NCBI GenBank assembly: GCA_016794985.1
Contig: JAEUIQ010000014.1
Location: forward strand, 32,476-96,475
DNA: 64,000 nt
From: Planctomycetaceae bacterium
Lineage (GTDB): Bacteria; Planctomycetota; Planctomycetia; Pirellulales; Pirellulaceae
Direction: 5' to 3'
The notes under the pieces are model-generated. The model did not search any database. It saw nothing but the letters and a program-made list of their open reading frames with translations, and was not told the DNA's origin. Below, in pieces: positions 26,616-35,173 of the stretch. Each line of letters begins with the position of its first letter. Position 1 is the first letter of the stretch. Position numbers and translations under genes: made by a program.

Positions 26616-28298
26616 CTAACGTTCGCTGACACGGGATGAGAAATCGATCGCGAAAACCGATACTGTGCCGCTGACTTCATTGCCCACCAGCAATAACGGG
26701 CGTCCCTCCGGGTCTGGGCTTTCGGCTGCAGGTACAAAACAGAGGCCCTCGGGACTGATGTCGGATTTAACCAGTTCCGATTCGGCAGGCTCTTCGACAA
26801 AATGGGTCCGAGTGTTGAGGTATTGAACAAACTTTGTTTCGTTGGGAGTCGTAACATCATACACCATGATGCCGCTGACCCGTTCCAAACCGACGAATGC
26901 GTAGGTGCGACCGCCGACTTCGCCGAGAACCAAGCCCTCTGGCTCAGGCCCCTTGGCGGCGGAGCGGCCGTCCAAGTTACCTGAACTCGCGCCATCATTG
27001 TTGAAGAAATGCGGCGTAAGTTCCGCGATAGTCTCTTCCATTTGTGAACCAGTATCAAACACCAACTCGAGTGCATCGTCGCGAACTCGCCAGATCGCCA
27101 TCGATCGCCCACCATAAGTGTAAAGCTGGTTGAAAATGGCGTGGGACTTGGTCTCGGGGGCCAACGCAGATGGATCGACTTGATTGGCAATACCCAACGT
27201 CGTAGTCACAATCAATCGTCCCAAGTTCTCGGGAGCCTGGAGCAGCGCGGCATTCGGAAACGCCTGTGGGTCGAGCTTCAATTCGCTGACGCGGGCTTCT
27301 TCACTCCAACCCCATGAACGACCATCACCTTCGTTTGCACCTAGGATGTAGACATCCCCATTGATCTCGCGCACGCGGATGGTGTCGGGTTGAAACATTC
27401 CGAAGACAGGCCAATGGCTCAGCGAGATTTTCCCATCTTGATCGCTGGCATCTAGTCCGCGACCTGCCCACTGCCCATTTGCGGACCAGTCCTTGTAGCC
27501 GAATGGCAGCACCGACTGAACCGTCGCCGACGTGACATCAATGACGGCAAGAGCGTTATTCTCTTGTAGACAAACGTAAGCCGTTCTTGAGTTCGCTGAA
27601 AATTCGCACCACTCCGGTTCAAAATCTTGTGCGGCACTCGCCCTTGGCCCATAAATTCGAACGCCCCGCGATCGCAGGTTCTCTTCTTGTCCATTGAATG
27701 CCTGAAAGTGTATCTCTTTCACATTCGATTGGTCTAGATTTTTGATGCCCTTTGCCAGATCAATCAGAGATACCGTTCCTTCTGGATCAACCGAGTAGTC
27801 ATCGCTGGGTTCGCCCTCGTTGGCAACCAACAAAAATTTCCCGTCAGGCGAAAACGTCACCGCATCGGGCAGCGCGCCAACTTGAACAACAGCTTGTCGT
27901 TGGCCGTTGGCATCGAAGAACACGACCGAACCTGGGTCCGTCTTTACGGGTGCCGCGATCGCCACTGCAATGACGCCATTCTTCACGGCAACGCTGTTTG
28001 CGTTGGAACCGATGTCTGACGCATCGAGCGACCCCAAGTATTTCGGCGCAGTCGGTTGACGAAGGTCCAAGATATCGACAACACCGCGAGCCGAGTTTAC
28101 CACGTAAACTCGACTTGTCACCGCGTCGAAACCCACAATCTCCGCGGCGCTTTGTTTGTAGAGCCCGCTCGAGTAACGACCGATCCAACTCAACCTTACA
28201 GACTCGGATTTCTCTTGACCTTGGGCGCCATTAAGGCTCGAACTGGCCAGGATGCTGCCCAACGTCACTACCAAGACCAGAAAAATACGCAACAGCAT
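26616..28298 (-). CDS. Choice-of-anchor I family secreted beta-propeller protein
   Basis: A 560-residue exported protein with a signal peptide at about 1-27 (MLLRIFLVLVVTLGS). Propeller blades include YVVNSARGVVDILDLRQP, ALPDAVTFSPDGKFLLVANEGEPS and YGPRASAAQDFEPEWCEFSANSRTAYVCLQENNALAVID. The late block GRSMAIWRV, then FFNNDG...RSAAKGPEPEGLVLGEVGGRTYAFVGLER, is typical of the choice-of-anchor I family, often annotated alkaline-phosphatase-like. No catalytic site is assigned. GGAGA lies before ATG 28298. It is divergent from the DUF1559 gene, with a phosphate-type repeat region between. Confidence 0.87.
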   Translation of the reverse strand: MLLRIFLVLVVTLGSILASSSLNGAQGQEKSESVRLSWIGRYSSGLYKQSAAEIVGFDAVTSRVYVVNSARGVVDILDLRQPTAPKYLGSLDASDIGSNANSVAVKNGVIAVAIAAPVKTDPGSVVFFDANGQRQAVVQVGALPDAVTFSPDGKFLLVANEGEPSDDYSVDPEGTVSLIDLAKGIKNLDQSNVKEIHFQAFNGQEENLRSRGVRIYGPRASAAQDFEPEWCEFSANSRTAYVCLQENNALAVIDVTSATVQSVLPFGYKDWSANGQWAGRGLDASDQDGKISLSHWPVFGMFQPDTIRVREINGDVYILGANEGDGRSWGWSEEARVSELKLDPQAFPNAALLQAPENLGRLIVTTTLGIANQVDPSALAPETKSHAIFNQLYTYGGRSMAIWRVRDDALELVFDTGSQMEETIAELTPHFFNNDGASSGNLDGRSAAKGPEPEGLVLGEVGGRTYAFVGLERVSGIMVYDVTTPNETKFVQYLNTRTHFVEEPAESELVKSDISPEGLCFVPAAESPDPEGRPLLLVGNEVSGTVSVFAIDFSSRVSER

Positions 28299-28504
28299 TT
28301 GAACATCTCCAAGTCGAATAACGTTCCACATCGTGCCGGTAAATGGGCCCGTATGGCGAACTCAGGTTGGCATGGCCTGGGGGAAAATTTCAGATACAAG
28401 CAGAAAGTCCCACCAAAACTTGGCATTCCCCCAGGACCTCCACTGCTAAACAGCCGAGCATCCAGACGAATTCTAGGAATCAGTTATTGAATCACCAATC
28501 AGCA

Positions 28505-28530
28505 TTAACAAACCTTCACAACAATTCACA
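28505..28530 (+). promoter_or_regulatory. Three phased TTMACA hexamers (10-bp period)
   Basis: TTAACA at 28505, TTCACA at 28515 and TTCACA at 28525. The hexamers resemble PhoP-type half sites, although the usual period is 11 bp. They lie about 210 bp upstream of the choice-of-anchor I gene. Confidence 0.4.
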
Positions 28531-28659
28531 AACCAAGTTTAAGGAACTGCCCAAGAGCCCTGTCCAGGGTTGGTCGGAGTCTGTTTCTCTGCAAATCGGA
28601 TCTTCGGTAAGCAGCGTTGATTCTTCAGCGCAAAGGGTTGGTCGCTCCCACTCGAAACA

Positions 28660-28709
28660 TTAATAAAACATTAACATTCGATTCATCAATTCTTCACAAA
28701 TTCTTGATA
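28660..28709 (+). promoter_or_regulatory. Pho-box-like array: five hexamers with exact 11-bp period
   Basis: TTAATA (28660), TTAACA (28671), TTCATC (28682), TTCACA (28693) and TTGATA (28704) are spaced by exactly 11 bp with 5-bp AT-rich spacers. Direct repeats of TT(A/C)ACA type at 11 bp are the arrangement bound by PhoB/PhoP response regulators. The array ends 103 bp before the DUF1559 start. Confidence 0.5.
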
Positions 28710-28812
28710 AACTTCGCCGCGTTGGGCTCTCTTGGAGGTCAACAGGAATTTATCCAGTGGATGGGTTCGATTGGAGAACACCGGAACTTTTTCTGATTTT
28801 GGAGTAGAGAGA

Positions 28813-29754
28813 ATGAATCGACGTAGGATGCAGTTGGGCTTCACATTGGTGGAGTTATTGGTGGTGATTGCGATCATTGCTGTGCTAATGGGCCTCTTGT
28901 TGCCTGCGGTGCAAATGGCTCGAGAAGCCGCCCGCCGTTCGCAATGCATGAACAACCTGCGACAGCAGGGCCTGGCGCTGATGAATTATGAAAGCGCCCG
29001 CAAGGCATTTCCTGAATCGCGTCCTCTCGATCGAGCTGGCAATCGCATGAGCTGGGCCGTTGTGGTATTGGATTACGTCGAGCAAGGAAACTTGGCCAAT
29101 TTGTACGATAAGACGATTCGCTGGAATGTCGGGGCCAATGTGGTGGCTGGGCAGAATCAGGTGCCCGTGTTTATTTGCCCATCAGCCGCTTCAGGTCCGA
29201 CGCGCCGACCGGCTGCCGGGACTGCATCGGATGTCGATGGCAAAGTAATGGGACCGAATGATTACATCGTGATGCATCGATTGCGTCATCGCTTCTTTCG
29301 CGCGAACGGCCTGACCAACCCGCTGGGCACCGCGGACCACGACGGCGTGTTGGTTCAAAATGCCAAGACTCCGATTGCCCGGATTGTGGATGGTACCACC
29401 AATACGATTTTGTTTATGGAAAATGCGGCCCGTCCAAATTGGTGGGTCTTGGGCAGAGATCAAGGTACAATCCTGCCACGTCCTGAGGGTTTTGGTTGGT
29501 CGGACCCAGATGGTGGAGCCGGATCGATGGATGGCACCGACCGCCTCACCGGTGCCGTCAACGGGAGCACCGGGACCGGAACCTGTATAATGAGCTGCAA
29601 CAACGATTCCGAGCCTTACAGCTTCCATCCCAGCGGGATGAACGTTTGTATGGCTGACGGATCAACCACGTTCTTGTCGAACGAAGTCACAGCTTCGGCA
29701 TTTGCGGCATTGTTGACGCCGCGAGGTGGTGAAGTTAATTCCGGTGAAAACTAA
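28813..29754 (+). CDS. DUF1559 prepilin-like protein
   Basis: A 313-residue protein of the planctomycete DUF1559 family. The N-terminus is a type IV prepilin signal: [20 protein letters not shown], with cleavage after G and the essential Glu at +5. The DUF1559 body begins [28 protein letters not shown]. The C-terminal signature is [22 protein letters not shown]. These proteins occur in dozens of copies per planctomycete genome and are thought to be pseudopilin-like surface proteins. ATG 28813 is preceded by GGAG at suitable distance; the frame upstream of it lacks protein character. The carboxypeptidase-like lipoprotein gene follows, separated by a terminator-like hairpin. Confidence 0.95.
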   Translation: MNRRRMQLGFTLVELLVVIAIIAVLMGLLLPAVQMAREAARRSQCMNNLRQQGLALMNYESARKAFPESRPLDRAGNRMSWAVVVLDYVEQGNLANLYDKTIRWNVGANVVAGQNQVPVFICPSAASGPTRRPAAGTASDVDGKVMGPNDYIVMHRLRHRFFRANGLTNPLGTADHDGVLVQNAKTPIARIVDGTTNTILFMENAARPNWWVLGRDQGTILPRPEGFGWSDPDGGAGSMDGTDRLTGAVNGSTGTGTCIMSCNNDSEPYSFHPSGMNVCMADGSTTFLSNEVTASAFAALLTPRGGEVNSGEN

Positions 29755-29771
29755 TGTTGTTTGAGAGTTGG

Positions 29772-29806
29772 ACATGCGAAGCATTGACGCTTCGCATGTT
29801 CTTTTC
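29772..29806 (+). terminator. Hairpin after the DUF1559 gene
   Basis: A perfect 11-bp stem (ACATGCGAAGC / GCTTCGCATGT, loop ATTGAC) is followed by TCTTTTC. It lies between the DUF1559 gene and the lipoprotein gene. It may be a terminator or may attenuate expression of the second gene; the T-run is weak. Confidence 0.6.
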
Positions 29807-29837
29807 CCAAGTATTCATCTGATTAAATGGAGTCGTT

Positions 29838-30245
29838 ATGTTTCGTGCTTTGTGCGCAACAATCATGGTGTGGTGTGTCTGTTTCATTGGCTGCGGCGAT
29901 GGAGCCGTTGGACCACCGGAAAAACCGCAGGGCGTTGCGGTGAAAGGGAAGATCACTTTGCCGAACGGTTCGCCGTTGACGGCAGGAACATTGGTTTTGC
30001 GTCCGGAAACAGGGCTGCATGGCGCGATGGCTTCGATCGGCACTGATGGAAGCTTCTCGTTACAGGAGTCTGGTACAAGCGAAATTGTGCCGGGGCGTTA
30101 CCAAGTGTTCGTCCGAGTAAATGATCCGGCATTGGCGAAGGCCGTGCCTGCAAAGTACTTGGAAAGTAGCGAGGACACCGATTCGGATGTTGTCGTCGAA
30201 ATCCAAGGCTCGGTTGATAATCTTGTGATCAAACTGAAAAGCTAG
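29838..30245 (+). CDS. Small carboxypeptidase-regulatory-like lipoprotein
   Basis: A 135-residue lipoprotein. The signal peptide ends in a lipobox FIGC (Cys19). The mature part is a transthyretin-like beta-sandwich: VKGKITLPNGSPLTAGTLVL, then GTDGSFSLQESG and GRYQVFVRV. Proteins of this type commonly follow DUF1559 genes in planctomycetes and may be their envelope partner. Partial co-expression through the hairpin at 29772 is likely. Confidence 0.88.
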   Translation: MFRALCATIMVWCVCFIGCGDGAVGPPEKPQGVAVKGKITLPNGSPLTAGTLVLRPETGLHGAMASIGTDGSFSLQESGTSEIVPGRYQVFVRVNDPALAKAVPAKYLESSEDTDSDVVVEIQGSVDNLVIKLKS

Positions 30246-30266
30246 AGCGTGATCCCCGTACGCTCT
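30244..30266. terminator. Possible weak terminator between convergent genes
   Basis: A 7-bp inverted repeat AGAGCGT...ACGCTCT with a 9-base loop lies between the stops of the lipoprotein and the kinase. There is no T-run, so the assignment is tentative. Confidence 0.3.
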
Positions 30267-30276
30267 GGGACACGGA

Positions 30277-31806
30277 CTAGTCCGAGGACTTGTTCAACCC
30301 CGCGAGGACGGCGGCCCACTGTTCTCGAACAGTATTTGTAAGTGCCTCAGGAACCGAATCACTGCGCAGACTTTTTGCTAGGTTCGAATCTCCGAGATGG
30401 TGCTTACAAATCGCCGTCCCGTACTCACTGATGATGCGTTCTTTGCGTAGCGGTGGCAGTCGCGAAAATTCATCGTAGATCTTCAGAGCCTCTGTCCATT
30501 GGCGTCGTTCCAAATAAAACTCGGCCAACCGTTCTTTGGCCCACTGCACGTAGACCGTGTCCAAAACTTCCGGGGGAGTGGAAGAGTTTTTGTAAAAGTT
30601 TATTACCGCGTACCAACCATCTTCTGAATCCGCGAAATAGGCGTACATGTACTGATCAGCGATGGTTTCTTTTTTTGGCAGGGTTACAACTTGCTCACGA
30701 GCTTGTTGCAAACGATCCGGAGGCGAGACCGCTTTGGCCAAAATCCCCCCTGCCACAAGCATCACCGCGGCACCGGTAAACAACCAAGCTGCAAAACGAA
30801 CTCGATCCGCCCAGCGCGGTCCGCGCATGAGGACTTCCAACCGTCGCGTGGCAGCCAATTGCCCAGCGGCGAGTCCGATATCGGCGACCTGACCTCCGCC
30901 GGAATGACGCAACTGCTTGAGCAGCTCTTGCCAATTCGCTGACGATGTATCAACTTGCACAGAACTAAGGGTATCGAGAACTTCGGTGGCATCTTGAAAG
31001 CGATCCACTGGCCGTTTGGCCATCAGCCGGTCGACTATTTCGATTAGACCTTGTGGCAAGTCTGGGCGGCTGTCTTTAATCGGCGGCGCTTTCTCTTTCG
31101 CATGTTGAATGGCCACGCTGATTGGATTCTCGCCGCGAAACGGTGGCCTGCCAGTCAACATGTGATAGCAAGTGACGCCGAACGAGTACAGGTCGGCCCG
31201 GTGATCGACATCACCGCCCTCGATTTGTTCCGGACTCATGTAAAGTGGCGTGCCCATGGTGACGCCAATCTGAGTTAGGTCGGTTCGTTGTTTATTCATG
31301 TTCAATCGGGCCAAGCCGAAGTCGGCAACTTTAACTTCGCCGTCCGTAGAAAGCATGATGTTTTCGGGCTTGATGTCGCGATGAACGACACCCAATGCCC
31401 GCGCCTTCTTAAGCGCCGCAGCAATCTGTGTCATCACATTCACGGCCATCAACGAGGACACCGGGCCATTGCGGCGCAAATATTGACTCAAGTTCATACC
31501 TGCGACATATTCTTGAGCGATGTAATACCAGCCCTCGATTTCACCGACTTCAAAAATCTGCACGATGTTCGAGTGAACCAGGGCAGCCGCTGCCCGCGCC
31601 TCATTGCGAAAACGACTGATATACGTCGGGTCCGTCGCCAATTCTGGTTTCAATACCTTGAGGGCCACCAAGCGCCCCAGCGACAACTGTTCCGCCAAAT
31701 ATACTTGTGCCATACCACCGCGTCCCAGTCGGCTCAGAATACGGTAATCGCCCAATTGGCGACCGATCAATGAGGTGACAGCAGGATCGACGGGTGGGTG
31801 GGACAT
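30277..31806 (-). CDS. Transmembrane Ser/Thr protein kinase
   Basis: A 509-residue Hanks-type kinase. The glycine loop GRGGMA is at 28-33, Lys50, Glu69, HRDIKPEN from 142 and DFG at 162-164; MGTPLYMSPEQ is the activation-segment end. All catalytic residues are present. A linker leads to one transmembrane helix near 340-362 (FTGAAVMLVAGGILA) and an external tail with TPR-like helices (LYLERRQWTEALKIYDEFSRL type). Cytoplasmic kinase with an extracytoplasmic sensor. It is probably the last gene of a minus-strand operon behind the cytochrome gene (34-bp gap). Substrates are unknown. Confidence 0.93.
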   Translation of the reverse strand: MSHPPVDPAVTSLIGRQLGDYRILSRLGRGGMAQVYLAEQLSLGRLVALKVLKPELATDPTYISRFRNEARAAAALVHSNIVQIFEVGEIEGWYYIAQEYVAGMNLSQYLRRNGPVSSLMAVNVMTQIAAALKKARALGVVHRDIKPENIMLSTDGEVKVADFGLARLNMNKQRTDLTQIGVTMGTPLYMSPEQIEGGDVDHRADLYSFGVTCYHMLTGRPPFRGENPISVAIQHAKEKAPPIKDSRPDLPQGLIEIVDRLMAKRPVDRFQDATEVLDTLSSVQVDTSSANWQELLKQLRHSGGGQVADIGLAAGQLAATRRLEVLMRGPRWADRVRFAAWLFTGAAVMLVAGGILAKAVSPPDRLQQAREQVVTLPKKETIADQYMYAYFADSEDGWYAVINFYKNSSTPPEVLDTVYVQWAKERLAEFYLERRQWTEALKIYDEFSRLPPLRKERIISEYGTAICKHHLGDSNLAKSLRSDSVPEALTNTVREQWAAVLAGLNKSSD

Positions 31807-31840
31807 GGGCCTGATTCGAACAGTTCCTTACGACAAATTG

Positions 31841-33517
31841 CTAATTGGACCCATGCTCGATATACGGCCAGTACTTCTCAAAATCGAAGTTGGGACTGTT
31901 GTCCAAATCATGGCAAATCACGCACAAACGGTCTTTAGATTCTTCTTTGGTAACGCGTAGTCGAGACAGCACAAGATCCTTTTCGCCCGGCATCGCCGCC
32001 TCTCCATTTTCAAGCGCCACATGGCGACTACCGGGGCCATGACAGTTCTCACAACCGCTGCCGTGCAGTTCCGTGTGCTTCTGCATATCCAAAAAACCGG
32101 ATTCGTAGGCAAAATACTGCTGCGGATTCCAGCCCGTCACATGGCAACTCAAGCACTCGGGGTCATGATGCCGTTTCACCCAAGTTCGCTCGCCTGGTTC
32201 GACCAGATCCAACGTGGCCCGAGAGTGGGGACCAACTTTTCCTGGATGTTCGGCTTTCCAGGCATCGGTGCCTTCCGCCCACACATCGTACTCGGCATCG
32301 TGGCAATCTGCACAAACCTTCGACCCAACATACTGATACCCTGACGGGTGCGGTGACGGTTTCGGAATTAGCTCCATCAACCCTTGACGCTCCAGCGCGT
32401 CTTGGTATCGCTTGAAACTGTCCTTCATTTCTGGCGTATCCTGAAACCGATGGTCCAAGGTAATCTTTTGATACCGCACCGGTTTTTGCGGATCTGCGTA
32501 GATTCCAATGACACCAGCAAACATGCTCTTGTAGCCCATTTGGACCAAATTCACGGTTCGATTGCCGACTTGAATTGGCTGTAGATGTCCCACCGGCTCA
32601 CCCTCGACACCCTCGTTGACGATAAAGTCGAACTGCGGAAACTTCTGGGCCAATTCTTGACTCTCTCGTTCCGAGACGAATGCCAACAAGATCATCGCGT
32701 CGCATTTTTCGGCGGAAAGTTTCGGCAGCACTTTTGCGAGAGCCACCTCCGGCGCCAAAATCTTGGTATCGCGGTCGGGGGCCGTTAGATCGCCTTGCCC
32801 GGCAAAATGCCGTTGGCTGACCACGGAAGTTATCCCAATCCGGCGGCCATTTTTTTCGACCACTCGATAGGCCAGAATATTTGGGTCTTCATATACGGAG
32901 GCATTGGCCGACACGAATGGACTTTCTTCAGGACTTTTTCCCCAATCCATCAACAGCCTCAAATACTCGAACGAGTCGATGCGTAACTCGCCAGCCCCTA
33001 AACCGACGACATCGTATTTCATGACCTTGGTGAGCGCTTCATAAGTGGACTCCAACTTGATCAAGGCCTGCGGGCCCGAGCGTTGAATTTGGTCGCCAAG
33101 GTCAAGCTTCAAAACCGACCAGCCTCGACCTTCCAAGTCATTGATCAGTGCATGACGCCGAATCAATCCACCTTTGGCTTGGTCCAATCCACTGCAGCCG
33201 CAAGGCTCGATGTAACCATGCTGACGCCCGGTGAGAAGAATGGCAACGTCCGGCTTTTCCCACTCGACAAACAAAGGCTCAAAATCATCATCCGACCGAG
33301 CATCCTCGGACGCCGCCCGAGAGCTGGAAGTTAGATGCTCATGATCGACCGTATGTTGAGCAAGTCTAGAATTCACGACCTGGTCAACGGTGGCTCGCGA
33401 AGGTTGGTCGGTCACCAGGTGCCAACCTAGAGACCCCATAATCACACCGAGCAACGCACCACACCCGTATGTTCCCACCGTAAGCTGCATTTGATTCCCA
33501 CCGTTCCTTCGAATCAT
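31841..33517 (-). CDS. Tetrahaem cytochrome c with a 5'-nucleotidase-like domain
   Basis: A 558-residue exported protein with an N-terminal membrane anchor (about 15-32). The first 330 residues resemble UshA/5'-nucleotidase-type metallophosphoesterases (HGYIEPCGCSGLDQAKGGLIRRHALI, DLGDQIQRSG, VVGLGAGEL). The first metal motif D-x-H is missing (LTGRQHG), so phosphoesterase activity is doubtful. The C-terminal part has four haem motifs: CADCH, CLSCH, CENCH and CVICH, as in cytochrome c554-like proteins. Likely a periplasmic electron carrier or reductase. The start is ATG 33517, with GGAG upstream and a compact N-terminus. It precedes the kinase gene and follows the DUF1573 gene. Confidence 0.85.
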   Translation of the reverse strand: MIRRNGGNQMQLTVGTYGCGALLGVIMGSLGWHLVTDQPSRATVDQVVNSRLAQHTVDHEHLTSSSRAASEDARSDDDFEPLFVEWEKPDVAILLTGRQHGYIEPCGCSGLDQAKGGLIRRHALINDLEGRGWSVLKLDLGDQIQRSGPQALIKLESTYEALTKVMKYDVVGLGAGELRIDSFEYLRLLMDWGKSPEESPFVSANASVYEDPNILAYRVVEKNGRRIGITSVVSQRHFAGQGDLTAPDRDTKILAPEVALAKVLPKLSAEKCDAMILLAFVSERESQELAQKFPQFDFIVNEGVEGEPVGHLQPIQVGNRTVNLVQMGYKSMFAGVIGIYADPQKPVRYQKITLDHRFQDTPEMKDSFKRYQDALERQGLMELIPKPSPHPSGYQYVGSKVCADCHDAEYDVWAEGTDAWKAEHPGKVGPHSRATLDLVEPGERTWVKRHHDPECLSCHVTGWNPQQYFAYESGFLDMQKHTELHGSGCENCHGPGSRHVALENGEAAMPGEKDLVLSRLRVTKEESKDRLCVICHDLDNSPNFDFEKYWPYIEHGSN

Positions 33518-33790
33518 AGGTCCTACTCCGTCCTTTCGAGCGAACTTTCCGGCATAAATCCGAGCCGTTTGCTCAGCCATAGTCTAGAGGAAGTCCGTTC
33601 CAACTCCTACACCGGTTCAGAACTCGCTAACCAGCTCCAACAAGCGTCCCAGCGTCAGTTTCCGGCAAAAAACCCAGCCCATTCCGAATCCGAAACCGGT
33701 GGTCTTCCCCATCGCATTGACCATGACCGCTGGCGGCTGAATTCTTGGCTGCCATTTTCTAACGACCTTTCCGGTGGTTTCGATACTACC

Positions 33791-35062
33791 TCAGTTCTTG
33801 GATACGGAAACTGCCAAATTGATCTCTGGTGCGTCTGGCGAATCCGTTACTAGTTTGATGCGCCCCATATTGTTCCGCTTCGGCCCGTTGAGCGAGACCG
33901 AAGGTGCATCCTCACGCACGGAAATCCGCAAAATAACGAGGGTTGATTCCGTGCGGCGAATGTCCTTGATTTCGACTTCGAGAATCTCGGGATGGCTGTT
34001 CTCGGCGACCTTAAAGTCCAATTGTCCTTTCTTGTCGGTTCGATAGTTCATCAACAACTCCATTTCAGTTTTGCGACCAGGTTTCACCAAACCAAAGTCA
34101 ATATACTGGAGCTCTTCGACAAATCTAAAACCGCTATCCTTGGCATTTCGGGCGTTGATCTGGACCGGCGCCTTAACCCGCATCGTAATTCCAACCGTTG
34201 CTTCGCTGCCATCGGTTGTCTTGACTGTGATCGTTGCCGCATAACTGGCCATGGGCATACCGGCAGGAATGGTTCCGGTAATATGGAAGCCACCTTTCGC
34301 TTGATATTCCGAATCCAGTTCGGCCTCACTAAGCGGTTTCCAGGTGTATTGGACCCGTTCGTTAAGGACAGGGTTGTCGCAGGTGATGCTCTCGATACCA
34401 ATCGACTTCGGATCGATGTCATCAATCGCAAACGTGTACAGATTGAAGCCAAATCGCGAGGAACTTGCTGACAACAAATCCGATACTTCAATACCAGTAT
34501 CGGGGCGAATCGAAGTACGCGAAACGACACGACCTTCGACTTTCAACGTAAGCCGATTTCGAGCGGGGTGCGGATCATTCGTCTTGATTTCCGCTTGTTG
34601 CACAAAGGACTCCGCTACCTTGTCACTACGAAACTCTAGCTCGATCGGAAACTCTTCGCCGGGTTGAACGATCGTCGGAGTTTCCTTGTCGAGTCCCATC
34701 GTCAAGCATTTGCAGGTCGTCCTGGTCAATTTCAGTTCGAGTGGTGCTTGCCCTCGATTTCGAATCTTAAAGGTATGGCGGTTCATCGAACCCGGTTGAG
34801 TGACACCAAAATTGTGGGTCGCCGAACCCACGATTTCGACCACGGGCAATAAGACTTTTTCCCCCTTATCAACTTGCTCCTTAACCGCACCAATGGTTCC
34901 GTCTTTACTGGCATCAAGCGCTTGGGTCACCGAGAATATATCTGGCCGCGAGTTTGTCGCACTCTGATAACAGTACCATCCTAGAACCGTTCCAATCGCG
35001 AGGCCCGCCAACAAGGCAACCCCCAATTGCCAAAATCCCCACCGCGATTGTTCATTATTCAT
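33791..35062 (-). CDS. DUF1573 protein, membrane-anchored
   Basis: A 423-residue protein with one N-terminal membrane helix (about 10-30, LGVALLAGLAIGTVLGW). A DUF1573 domain follows: HNFGVTQPGSMNRHTFKIRN, then LTRTTCKCLTM, and FRSDKVAESFVQQAEIKTNDP. This is an ASPM/SPD-2/hydin-like Ig fold, often next to redox genes. The second half is a less conserved Ig-like region. GGAGG precedes ATG 35062. It probably lies in one transcription unit with the downstream tetrahaem cytochrome (gap 273 bp). External face of the cytoplasmic membrane. Confidence 0.85.
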   Translation of the reverse strand: MNNEQSRWGFWQLGVALLAGLAIGTVLGWYCYQSATNSRPDIFSVTQALDASKDGTIGAVKEQVDKGEKVLLPVVEIVGSATHNFGVTQPGSMNRHTFKIRNRGQAPLELKLTRTTCKCLTMGLDKETPTIVQPGEEFPIELEFRSDKVAESFVQQAEIKTNDPHPARNRLTLKVEGRVVSRTSIRPDTGIEVSDLLSASSSRFGFNLYTFAIDDIDPKSIGIESITCDNPVLNERVQYTWKPLSEAELDSEYQAKGGFHITGTIPAGMPMASYAATITVKTTDGSEATVGITMRVKAPVQINARNAKDSGFRFVEELQYIDFGLVKPGRKTEMELLMNYRTDKKGQLDFKVAENSHPEILEVEIKDIRRTESTLVILRISVREDAPSVSLNGPKRNNMGRIKLVTDSPDAPEINLAVSVSKN

Positions 35063-35173
35063 GACCATCCTCCACTGCATCCGACCGACGGGCCAATCCC
35101 AGTACCGACCACGACTGTCAGCACCAATCCTGATTCTAACTTGTAGGACAAAATCCGACTCGCGAACGAGCTG

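Noticed and set aside
30377..30400. tRNA T-loop-like GGTTCGAATCTCC
   Set aside because: It lies inside the kinase gene, and no acceptor or anticodon stem can be formed around it.
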